A DNA stretch of 64,000 nucleotides from Thereva unica (lineage: Eukaryota > Arthropoda > Insecta > Diptera > Therevidae): the NCBI GenBank assembly GCA_949987705.1, contig OX465281.1, forward strand, positions 171,444,516 to 171,508,515, given 5' to 3'. Below are positions 22,982 through 33,190 of this stretch, in pieces. The notes below the pieces were generated by a model, which did no database searches, was not told the DNA's origin, and worked only from the letters and a program-made list of their open reading frames with translations. Position 1 is the first letter of the stretch. Every line of letters begins with the position of its first letter. Both the position numbers and the translations under genes were made by a program.

Positions 22982-23564
22982 CTTCCCAGCGGGAAAACTA
23001 GCGAGGGGTTACTCAGGTAACCCAAGAATTCATTAATGATTTGTGTAACTGCTTACATGGTAATTGAAAAATTCTACTGCAAAAGTAAAATGGAGGTCTT
23101 TACATTGTAATGGCTAGGTAAGCGACTAGGTAATGACTTGTGAAATACTTTCGTTGGAAATGTGATGTGCTTTTATTATTCTTTGTCTTGTCGAAGCCTC
23201 CCTTCTTGAGTTTATTCCGTCCTCCAAATTCGTTCGGTGTGGATCGTGCAGTGCAGTCAAAAAGATATCTTACTAGTAAAATTCTCACCAAATGTAGCTG
23301 AAATGCAATGCTAATTTTGGATAGTAATGTTTTTAATGCTAAAAAGGGAAGCCAGAATTTTATTCTACGTGCCTTACATGGTAATCTATGTATTCACTTA
23401 ATACACTTCACCTCTGAAATAAGTCCTCATTTGTAATGCCTACAGTAAGTACTTACCGCCATAGGACATCTCTATGTAAAAGTAAGCTATTATTTCATCA
23501 CAAAGGTAATGGGTCCATCTCATTATCACCTCGCTTACCTAGCCATTACATTTCCCGCTGGGTT
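22982..23564. mobile_element. MITE with CCCAGCGGGAAA ends (in copy 2)
   Basis: The same element at the 3585-base offset, so it was already in the unit when the unit was duplicated. Confidence 0.6.
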
Positions 23565-23644
23565 GTAAAAACGGAGTTTTATCGGATCAGTTTTATCCCG
23601 TAAACTTCCGAAGTTATCGTCGAAGGCGAACTGATGACAATCAA

Positions 23645-24045
23645 TAAATCTTGGTGCTTCCTGTGTAGATCAACAAATTACTTGCTAAACATACAACATT
23701 CTATCGCCACTATCTCAGTACATCGAAATAAACCCTCTCCTGACTGCACGGCAATCTTATTCCCTCAGCACCTAATTAGATAACTCGTCTCACTCCTTCC
23801 ACCTGCAGCCCTCTTTTCGGGCACTCTACAAAATAGGAATTCGTTTCTAAAAATAACAACTGGATTCTGGAATAATCGGTTAGTATTTCCGAGCTCCAAC
23901 ATCCAAGAATTCAAACGCAGAACTCCTAGTCAATTCCACCTCCCAACGATCATAATGGTTAACCTATTCCACCCTTGTACTAATCTTACTGCAAGACAAT
24001 GAACCATGATATGACAAACTAAATAATGGACTAGTTGTACAAGAG
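23645..24045 (+). pseudogene. Decayed CR1-like RT tail (copy 2 of the unit)
   Basis: Identical position in the second long repeat (offset 3585) and the same decayed RT C-terminus and 3' UTR. It shows that the CR1-like insertion predates the duplication. Confidence 0.6.
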
Positions 24046-25318
24046 TTATTTTGGGAAATTTGTTCAAAAATCGTACATTTTTCAAGTTTTTTTTTGATTT
24101 TGATTTGATTCAAGGGTGGTTGACCGCATTGAAAAAGAGATTATAATAAATTTTCCAATTTATTTTTGATATTATTTCATCAAAAATAAAATTTAAACAC
24201 ATAAAAATATTTGAATCATTTTTCAAATACAACCTGTATCTAGGGGTGGTTGAAAATGACTTATTTCTTTTTAACAATACCAAGCAACCAACCTGCAACC
24301 CGGTAGCAGCAACAATTACCCAAAACGTAGAAAAAAGCTGCTGTATAACGTTTATTTTTAAAATATTACTTGCCTTTAGTTTTATCCCCTTAATGCTTGA
24401 TAAAATTTGGCTAGATTAAATAAAAATCAACCACCTTCGCAAATAAATATAAAAAAGAGTGCATTTAATTTGATTATTATAATCATCCTTATCCATTTTA
24501 TATTTATAAGGGTGACAAACATATTTTATTGCAGTCTTAAAATTTCCTGCTGATTTTCATAATCAGCCACCAAAAAACATAAAGAGAAATAGTTTCAAAA
24601 CGGTGTTTCGACACCCCTCCCCCTCCCATTCCTTTCCGTTGCAAATGGACTTTTCGCTAACTAATGCAAATAAGTCTCATAAAACCAGAAAGTCCGAAAA
24701 CTGAAAAATCATGAGATTCTATATCTCAAATTTGTATACGGCACCGCGCCCCAGCCAATTTCATTTTAATGTTCCAAGAAAATACCTTCTTATGTACACT
24801 TTATTTACATCATCCATAACCCTCAGCTTTTTTATTATGTATTATCGAAACTCCAAACCAAAGCTTCCAAATCTTGCAAGTTTTACCGAAAGAACAAACC
24901 GCAAAAAGAAAGCAGACGCTAGCGCCGCCAAACATCAACACCCGCCATCCTCGCAGGTCCCATGATTACGCATCTACTTATAGATAATCAATGGTATCTA
25001 CTTATAGATAATCAATGTGCATACTTTACTTTCGCGGGTTGGCATGCTGCATACTTTCGGGTGTCGGAAAGACGTAATTTAAAAATAAAAACAACAGGAA
25101 AGTGAAGAGAGCAAATTTATAACAAATAATTGATTTTTTAGAAACATATTTATTATTTTCTAGCGAGGATTTCGTGTAACAGTGCAAAAAATAACACTTA
25201 ACTTCCGTTTAATTTCGTCTTTCATCGGTATCGAAATAGGCGCTACATGAAATTTCCCTTGTCGTTTTTTTAATGAACTCAAAGCTCTCAAAACCCAGTT
25301 CATTAAAAAAACACGGCT

Positions 25319-25470
25319 ATTATCGAAACTCCAAACCAAAACTTCCAAATCTTGCAAGTTTTACCGAAAGACCAAACCGCAAAAAGAAAGCAGACGCCAG
25401 CGCCGCCAAACACGAACACCCGCCATCGTCGCAGGTCCCATGATTACGCATCTACTTATAGATAATCAAT
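25319..25470. repeat. Third, partial copy of the long repeat (3' 150 bp only)
   Basis: TATTATCGAAACTCC to GATAATCAAT matches the last 150 bases of both long copies (21,731-21,880 and 24,838-24,992) with about 5 differences, so it is older or from another source copy. It directly adjoins gypsy sequence at 25,471. Confidence 0.85.
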
Positions 25471-25573
25471 GATTCTTACCAACTGCAAAACCCATTTGAC
25501 CACTATACCCACCATACCTTTATCAAACCAACTTACACACAGCAAGATATTATACAAATTTTCAAAAGATATC
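25471..25573 (+). pseudogene. Gypsy pol fragment between RNase H and integrase
   Basis: About 34 codons reading SYQLQNPFDHYTHHTF and ending IIQIFKRY, as found just before the integrase zinc-binding region in gypsy elements. The frame continues directly at 57,863 with LNPHTINGLL once the BEL element is removed. Roughly 60-80 codons expected after the first gypsy piece are absent. Confidence 0.7.
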
Positions 25574-26215
25574 TGTTTAGTACGAGAAGTTCCTTTACTT
25601 CCCGGTGGACTGATTGTCCAAAGTTTCCTTTTAAATTATCAAGGTGTTACACCTTGACAAAGTTATTTAAAATTGTTGACAAAGTGATTCACCTTGACAA
25701 CGATTGCTTTGTTGATTTGTAAAGTTTGTGCTTGAGCGAAACACCCAAACACAGGACAATTAGAAATTAAACGCTTGAAGTCTTATGTATTAATAACTGT
25801 TCTATTTAATTATCCATTAATTTCTTTTATATACACAAAACTGCTTACTTTGCTAAAAGAATGTTCTATGCATTTTGTGCAACATTAGAATTTCTGAGCA
25901 TCTGCCGATTCCCTATGGAAATTCCCGTTATCTAGCCGCTTCGCATATTTTCTCATGGCCGGACGGATCAGATTACGTCTGGCTTGATGTTTTATCAGAA
26001 ATTCTAATGTTGCTGGTCAACATGCTTACATGCCGAAAAATGAAAATTTAAAGATAATAAATGTTTTTACTTTTGAATGGGAAAAATTATGATGACAAAA
26101 AAGGTTTTTTTTTGTTTTTGGGTTATTAAATTTGTAGTACTATACGAAAATTTATGTGATATATTGAAATGATTGATTTTTATGATATACTAAATTTGTA
26201 CTATGAGTACAAACA
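25574..26215 (-). repeat. BEL element 3' LTR
   Basis: A 642-bp terminal repeat matching 57228-57862, including TTACTTCCCGGTGGACTG and the palindromic CAACATTAGAATTTCTGA ... AGAAATTCTAATGTTG stretch. Small indels (GTATTAATAAC against TTAATAAC; poly-T differences) and a few substitutions separate the two copies, so the element is fairly young. Confidence 0.95.
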
Positions 26216-27494
26216 TACTGCCCGCCTTGAACGATGTTCAATTATACAACAACGGTAAAGTCTAATCCTTCGTTTACTCCAACATGCGTCCGGGGTTTTG
26301 GTTGAGGCCGCTTAGGTCGTCTGCATCTGATGTACCCATATCGCACCAAAATTCCTATTATTAAGACTGCTACTAATGTAATGCTGAGGTAGCTGGTGAT
26401 GCTGTGGTGATTATTGTGGGCCTCGATTTTCTTAGGCATCTCTAGATTTTGTTGCGCAAGCTGCTGCTGTATTTCATCAAGAGTTTCTTGTTGTATCTTG
26501 AAGATGGCATCAGAATTCCTTTCCTGTGGTACTTTCGGTTTAGTACTAGAGTATCGGATATGACCCGTCGCAGTGCTGTTGAAGTTAATGTGGTGCCCTT
26601 GAACAGTCGCCAACTTCTGCTTCAGAATACATTCTGGTTCCAATTTCAGTTGACCGATTCCTTCGAGCGTGATGGTGGATGGCTCTCCATTGCACACGAT
26701 ATTGGTTACCGTTGGTTCCTTCATAGCAAATATCCATTCATTGGGATGATCAAGTTGAATCCAAATTGGTTGTTGGTGTAGTATTTCTACTAGGCATTGT
26801 GAGAACGTGGGCATCTCGTTAAGGAGATACACTTCACACATGCCAATTTCAGCACCTCGATGGTAGAGTGGTTGTTGAAGTCGGCATATGGGTCTGTCGC
26901 TCATAGCTAAGCAAAGATTTAGCTCGACTTCTGACATTGGACAGTACATGTCTCTAAGTGTGTTGATGGCAAGGTACCTTGAAGTTGTCCGAATAGCCAC
27001 AAAGGTGTTATTTACTACTGTGGGGATTGGGGTTATCTTAAATAAGTCGAAATCATCAGCATTTAGTAACGGTATTTTGAGATGAAAAATGACGTATTTG
27101 TCAGTCTTGCAACCAGCTACTGTGATGAGATGGTATAAGCTGCTTATGCTATGGCCATCGGTCGGAAGGTTGTATGATGGTGGCAAGTGGCTTCGAATGG
27201 TCATAAGCTCCTCCTTCAGTTGGCGAGGTGATATGATCTGAGGGCTCAGTCTTCCATGATGCGTGTCTGCCAAAATGTCCAGGATCAACGAATGGACATG
27301 ACGCAAATTCGTTGTAAGTAGCGTCATTTGTATAGCAAGTGACGTCACTAAGTTTTGCATTTTTAATGCATAGGTCTCTCCTGTGTCGGGATGGACGGTA
27401 TTGAGGAGTTGCTGATATTGGTTTTCCAAGTTTTTGAATCTTGCCTCTGTTGTTGACTGGTCCTTTCGTATGACGTTAATTGTCGAATCTATAA

Positions 27495-29986
27495 CACAGG
27501 TCTGCGAATTTCAATTTTTTTAAAGTTTTTTTGTTGCAGTGTTAATATCCGTGATACTAATGTTGAATGTAATAAAAAACGACATCCATATGATTTACAC
27601 CACGTAACATTCACCAGATTCAGATGACACATGGTTTGAATGGAAAATATGAACAAATTACATGTTAAATGAAATAAGATTACCTTATATCTAATGGGAA
27701 CTATGTAATTATAATTTTAAATAAAGCGTATAAAAAACAGAAACAAATACAAAATTTGTGAATCAAAGACTTCTTTGTTTTTTTTTTGCGGAAAAGCTTC
27801 TTTTTGTTGGTTTCCGTTTATGAACTTTGTTCGGCTCATCTCTATGGATCATCCAACAATAGTCCGCCATCCTACTGATGTCCCAATAGCCTTGATACCT
27901 CCTTTCCATATCTTTTAAATCTTGATGGAACCTTTCTCCTTGTTCCTCACTGTAGTAGATTCTTGGGGAAGTAGTCAATGTGGGAATTTAAAAAGATAAT
28001 TTTCAGGCTCATATGTATTACACCCTAAATTCTTATAATGCTTTAACATTTCTTGGACAATCTTTTTATAATTAGGATCTTTTACGTTGCCTAAGAATTT
28101 AAAACAACATTCCTAAAATTGCCACGCATTTTTTTCTAGGGTTGTCATGACATTTTCAAAATTTGCATCCTTGATTAGTTTTCTGATATCAGGTCCTGTG
28201 AATATAAACTGGGAGATAAACTGATAAACCAGATAAACTGGGAAAACATGAACAGAGATACTTGAAAGTATTTTAATCTTTTGGTAATGCCTTTACAAAT
28301 TGTTTCATCAAACCAAGTTTGATCTGAAGGGGTGGAAGTAATATTTTCTCGGGATCTACCAAGTTCGGGCTAATAACATTCTTTATTTCAGCCTTTAATT
28401 CTTTTCTAATCGGCCAATCTGATTTTTTCCAATGTAAAATCTTTGCTCTACTATCCCACTCACAAATATAACATGGGAACTTCGTATAGCCTTGCTGTTG
28501 ACCAAGAAGTATACATATGATTTTTAGGTCACCACAAATTAACCAATTGTGTCTTGCGTAATTTATTTTTTCCAAAATATTTTTAAGTTAGTGTAAGTTT
28601 CTTTAAGGTAAACTGAATGTGCTACAGGTATTGATGCAAATTTATTGCCAATGTGCAAAAGGACAGCTTTCAAGCTTCTTTTCGAAGAATTTAAAAACAA
28701 TCGCCAGTCTTGTGCATTGTATTTGATGCCAAATTTGTTTACTAAACCCTCAATATCGGAACAAAAAACCAAACTATCTTCTTTCGTGAAATATCTAACG
28801 AATTCTTTTTCTCTTCGGCGATACCAATAAAATGTTGTACCAGCATCTAATAAACTGTTTTCCTTTAGACGAGAACCCAGAAGCTCTGCTGCATCTTTAG
28901 GTAAACCAAGAAGAAAGATCGCTATGTTCTGAGGTTTGTGATAAAGGCATATTGGAGGTCATACTCTTAGTATAAATAGGTATGGGTATTTCAGGTCCAT
29001 GTGGAACAGGCTTTGATATAGATGAAACATCGGGATACAAGATTTTGGCGCGGTTTTTAGAGTTATATCCTGCTACATTGCTGAAACAAAAGTAGCAATC
29101 ATCAATATGATTTCGTGGTTCCCGCCACATCATAGGAATACCAAATGACAATGATTTTGATTTGCCATAAGTCCACTGTCTCAATATTTCACTACAAAGC
29201 CAGCATACTTTATGTGGAACCCACTGTTTATCTTGCTGACCTAACCTAATTCCGAAGTAAGCAAAATATGAACTTTTTACGAAGTCTGTTATATTTTTCC
29301 TTTGTTTGATCGCGGTATATTGTCCACAAATGTAACAAAACGCGTCAGGAGAATTTTTGCAGCATCGAGAAGACATGATCAAAAACACAATTTAACACAC
29401 ACGTATATGTCCGTCCCTCTTAAAAACGCGCGCAGACTGCTTGAAAAGTTCTGAACCAAGGACTAGTGCAGGCGGCTAACTTTTGTCACCGCCTTCAAAT
29501 CTAAGAGCTTTTTTGGATTTGGTCCTTAGCATTAAAATTGCTTATAACTTCAAAAGTAAAGGCCGTAGCATAAAAATTGTTTGGACATTATTTATAGGAA
29601 ATTGTCCAAGCTTTCCAATTTTGGAAAAAAATATCAGTTAACTACGTATTTTTCCGAGAAAATGGTGGTTTTAGTTGAAATTTTTGTGAAAAAAATCAAC
29701 ATTTTGACTTTGACGACTGATTTCTCGGGAAGTTGGTAGAATAGAACCCTAAATTTTACTGTTTTAGGTAGGTGGGAGTATTCTGCGTACACTGATACCT
29801 TACTCATGAAAATATATTATAGGGTTACCAAAATACAGGGTGATATGATAAAAAATACATATGTATGAATAAAAAAAAAATCAGGACGTGATACGCAAAA
29901 ACGGGCTTCATATTCTGAATCAGCAGCCCAAAATCTATATAAATCATGTAAACATATACAAAAAACTTTTTCATCGCAGACCTGTG
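27495..29986 (-). mobile_element. Unclassified DNA transposon (CACAGG ends, TAA duplication)
   Basis: A 2492-bp element inserted in the BEL env gene. Ends are inverted repeats CACAGGTCTGCGA and TCGCAGACCTGTG. TAA flanks it at 27492-27494 and 29987-29989, and removal with one TAA leaves the env frame open, so the boundaries are firm. It carries one degraded minus-strand gene for a Cys-rich protein of a family I recognise only as uncharacterised animal proteins. The 3-bp TAA duplication would fit the PIF/Harbinger group, but the protein shows no HARBI1 motif. Confidence 0.8.
27763..29379 (-). pseudogene. Cys-rich protein of the unclassified transposon
   Basis: Starts MSSRCCKNSPDAFCYICG at 29,379. 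Successive Cys pairs (CYICG, CWLC, CYFC) suggest zinc binding in the first 100 residues, with WREPRNHIDDCYFC the most telling block. Later blocks in shifting frames are WRLFLNSSKRSLKAVLLHIGN (about 28,640-28,710), FPCYICEWDSRAK and LLPPLQIKLGLMKQFVKAL (about 28,280-28,490), KFLGNVKDPNY (about 28,070), and EEQGERFHQD near the C-terminus (about 27,920-27,950). This order matches a multi-copy family of uncharacterised animal proteins that I remember; its catalytic nature is unknown to me. At least four frame changes are present. It is the only gene in the element, so it is the candidate transposase. Confidence 0.65.
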
Positions 29987-30599
29987 TAATGGATGTTTGA
30001 TTCTTCACTAGTGGCAGTAGATGCTCCTCATTAGTTCGAATATTGTCGATGGTTTCTGACATTTTTACAGCATAGTCGTTGTCCAATACTCCAAATAATG
30101 CATTTGCCATATTTCCGACAAAGTTCACCGCTCCTCGTTTCATTCTACTTGGCGTACGCTGTAGACTGAGCAATTTATCACTTGCTTCAAATTCTTCCTG
30201 AATGTGTTGAAATTCCCCTATGATTTGTTTACATGTTGGCTTTTGATAAATTTCTTTGCAAAGTTGGTGAAATGTTGAGGAAAATTTCGTACTATGACTG
30301 TAACGGTTGCAGATCAAAGTATACGATGATGTCCCATTGTCTTGATGTTAAGCCAACTTTGCCGACGTTTTCAAACTTTAATCCATGATGCTCCTTAAAA
30401 CGTTTAACTTCTATATTTGATGCCATAACGATTGGTAGGATCAAGCATATTGCCAAAAGCGTTAGTATGGACGGTGATGTTGTTCGCTGTACCCTTTTAC
30501 TTAGTGTCTCTTCTGGTTCGTTCTCTTCGTTTCGTTGACTTGATCCGAAGGCGTGGTCGTCATTACGTTTTTCGTCATCTTCTGTCATTAAGAGTGGGG

Positions 30600-33182
30600 C
30601 CAGTCTGTGTATTGCTCTTTTAAAGATGCCTGAAGCGGTTTTCACATCTACTACGCGCACACAATCATCCTATAAATCTTCACAATTCTTCCCAGTGGCC
30701 ACTTCATGATTGGCATGTTGTCGTCCTTTAAGATAACTAACGTTCCGGTTTTTACCTTATTGAGCCGTGTATTCCATTTATAACGATGCTGCAGTTCGCT
30801 CAGATACTCTTGTGACCACCTGTTCCAGAAATTTTGCTTGAGGTGTGTTAACATTTTCCACCTATTCTGTAAACTTCCTTGTAACTCCTTTCCAGTTTGG
30901 TCGACAGTTGCTGTAAGAGGCTCCCCAATAAGAAAGTGACCAGGAGTTAGAGCACTGAGGTCATTTGGATCATTAGATAGTGGCGTTATTGGGCGTGAGT
31001 TTAACACTGCTTCAATGTCAATCATTGCTGTCTTTAATTCCTCATATGTCATTGATACGTTGCCATGGATCGTACTAATAAATGTTTTGCTGATTTGACT
31101 GCCGCCTCCCAGAGTCCGCCGAAGTGAGGAGCTCTTGGTGGTATAAAACGAAAATTAATGGATTTGGAGCTGCAGGTGCTGGTAATGGCTTCTCTGCCTT
31201 TAGCCGATTAAATGACATCCTTCAACTCACTTAGTTGATTGCTCGCCCCAACAAAGTTGGTTGCGTTATCGCAGTAGAGATTTTGAACATGTCCTCGCCT
31301 ACCGATGAACCGTTTAAGTGCTGCAATGAAGGCGTCGGTTGTTAGATCGGAGGCAATCTCGAAATGGACTGCCTTGGTAGAGAAGCAGCAAAAGACTGCA
31401 ATATAAGCTTTTGTTGGTCTTTTGCCCCTCAACTTGTAGTGAATTGAAATTGGCCCGCAAAAGTCTACTCCAGCATTGATGAATGGTCTGGTGGGCTGCA
31501 CTCGATCCACAGGTATGTTACCCATTAACTGATGAAATAGTTTCGGCCTGGCTCTCGTACATGTAAGGCAGTGTTGAACTATAACTCGTGCAAGGGCCAT
31601 TCCTTTAATCGGCCAGAAATGTTGCCTAGCGGTGGCGAGTAATCCTTGTGGCCCAATGTGTGAGTTTTCCTTATGAAGATCAGTTAATAATAGTCGTGTT
31701 AGCGGATGACCGTAAGGCAGCAGCATGCGATGTTTTGCGTCGTATGATAATCCTGACGCCTCCAGTCTTACACCGACGCGTATTACTCCCTTTGCATCTA
31801 GAAATTGTGTCAAACTGCAAAGTGGGCTATTTTTGTTGACCTCCTGATGGTACTTTAAATGGTTGATGTCTAACATGAACTCCTCCTTCTGCATGGATTT
31901 TATGATCAAATATAATGCTTCATCGAGTTCCTTAGGAGTTAATGCATTTCCTTCGCTCGTATCTCTTGAGTTCCTTTGGCAGCGATTGATGAATCGGAGT
32001 GTGTAAGCTGTTATTCGCTGTAATTTCCGGAAAGAGTTATTGTGTTTTATACAGCTTACGTCAAAATATGCATCGTTGTGTGTGGTTGTAGTGAGCGATA
32101 CTGTTGGTACGCTAACCTTAGTCATCGGTTCTTGTAGTTTGAACGCTGGTGGCCAAATTTCCGTCTTCCCATGTAAAAAGAGCGGTTCATAAAACCACAG
32201 TGTACAATTTTGCATACGTTCTGGTGATAGACCTCTTGACACTATGTCTGCCGGATTGTCCTTTAATGAGACAGGACACCATTGCTCTGGTATAGAGTAA
32301 CCTTTAATAGATTCTATTCTGTTAGCAACAAAGGTTGGTAGCGCTGCCGTGGAACTATTTAACCATGATAATACAATTTCCGAGTCCGTCCACAAATAAC
32401 TCGGTTTATTTCTCAGATCCAAATCCTTCTTGACGCGGTGAGTTAATTCTGCTGCCAACTTAGCTGCGCATAGTTCCAGTCTCGGAATTGTAATTTTCTT
32501 TATGGGTGCTACTCTTGACTTAGCACACAACAGCCGACAAAGTACCGTTTCATCTTGAGTAGTGGCTCGAATGTAGACTGCTGCACCGTAAGCCTTTTCA
32601 GAGGCATCTGCAAAAATATGGAGCTGCATATCTTTCACCAGACGGTGACCATAAATGTGTCGTGGAATCTTTATTTCGTTTAATGCATGAAGTTGTTGCC
32701 GAAACTCTATCCATCTGGTATACAGTTCTTGCGGAATCGCGGCGTCCCAATTCATCTTTAGCTCCCATAGTTCTTGAAGAAACAACTTTGCTCTAAAAAC
32801 AACTGGAGCGATCATGCCTAGTGGGTCAAATATTTTTGCTAAGTCTGATGCAACGGTCCGTTTTGTTACTCAGTTGGCGTCATTTTTGGACACTGATATA
32901 CTAAATTCGTCGTTCTTTGGAAACCAAATCAATCCTAACGTTTTTACGTGATCTTCCTGATTGCTAGTGAAATCAAGTTGTACCTCTTGATCTTTCGGCA
33001 TTATGGGCTCAAGTGGTTTGGCATGATTAGAGCACCACTTCCTTAGTGTAAACCCGCCTTCTGTGAGCAGCTGGTTTAGTTCCTTTTGACTCTGCAAGAG
33101 CTCGGCCACGCTATGTGATCCAGTAATTACGTCATCTACATAGAAATCGTGCTTGAGGATTTGTGCTCCATATAGTCCATTC
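30600..33182 (-). pseudogene. BEL pol, 3' part: RT palm, RNase H, integrase
   Basis: Begins in RT just before the catalytic FYVDDVITGS (about 33,150) and continues with GGFTLRKWCSN and LGLIWFPKND to a stop at 32,870. A second frame (32,815-31,208) holds the RT-RNase H connection, IFADASEKAYGAAVY and LWTDSEIVLSWL (RNase H), the integrase zinc region (H-SHIGPQG ... CLTCTRARP) and its core with GVDFCGP and YCDNATNFVGA. The stretch with the third acidic residue (GGLWEAAVKSAK) is in a shifted frame at 31,150-31,060, followed by the C-terminal block (NSRPITPL, LTPGHFLIGEPL) to about 30,660. At least three frame breaks. About 60 RT codons between this and the upstream piece are missing. Confidence 0.85.
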
Positions 33183-33190
33183 AAAACGCG

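Larger units (their letters stand above)
21883..24992. repeat. Long direct repeat, copy 2 (3.11 kb)
   Basis: Second copy of the unit, shorter by exactly 473 bases: the 470-bp MITE plus a 3-bp target duplication present only in copy 1. This makes copy 2 the empty-site allele and shows the MITE arrived after duplication, or was lost precisely. It is separated from copy 1 by only two bases between inverted terminal motifs. Confidence 0.9.
18104..25318. repeat. Duplicated structure bracketed by inverted 21-bp ends
   Basis: AGCCGTGTTTTTTTAATGAAC at 18104-18124 returns inverted at 25298-25318. The right end also holds a hairpin in which TTTTTTTAATGAACT pairs with AGTTCATTAAAAAAA across about 17 bases (25,265-25,310). 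Inside, next to each end, is a related stretch containing GTTGGCATGCTGCATAC (18,225 and 25,042). The middle is two long direct repeats. There is no coding capacity. Whether this is one transposon with terminal inverted repeats or a rearranged cluster is not decided by the sequence. Confidence 0.5.
26242..30480 (-). pseudogene. Envelope-like protein gene of the BEL element, broken
   Basis: Two pieces: N-terminal about 30480-29990 and C-terminal 27491-26242, split by the transposon at 27495-29986. The N-terminal part has a hydrophobic signal-like segment (SILTLLAICLILPIVMA) and, further on, a basic RMKR site followed by GAVNFVGNMANALFG, the arrangement of a protease cleavage site and fusion peptide in F-type (baculovirus and errantivirus-like) envelope proteins. 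The C-terminal 395-codon frame contains many Cys and ends with a membrane anchor (about 26,290-26,370: SITLVAVLIIGILV) and a basic tail. A frameshift lies near 30,305. With the frameshift and insertion it cannot make a full protein. The first residues overlap the end of pol, suggesting a spliced message. Confidence 0.7.

Noticed and set aside
27763..27978. CRISPR, tRNA or other RNA genes in the window
   Set aside because: Looked for regular spacers and cloverleaf signals across the window and saw none; tandem arrays have no unique spacers.
29817..29986. Extension of the env frame past 29,990
   Set aside because: These codons lie inside the transposon and were only added by its insertion.
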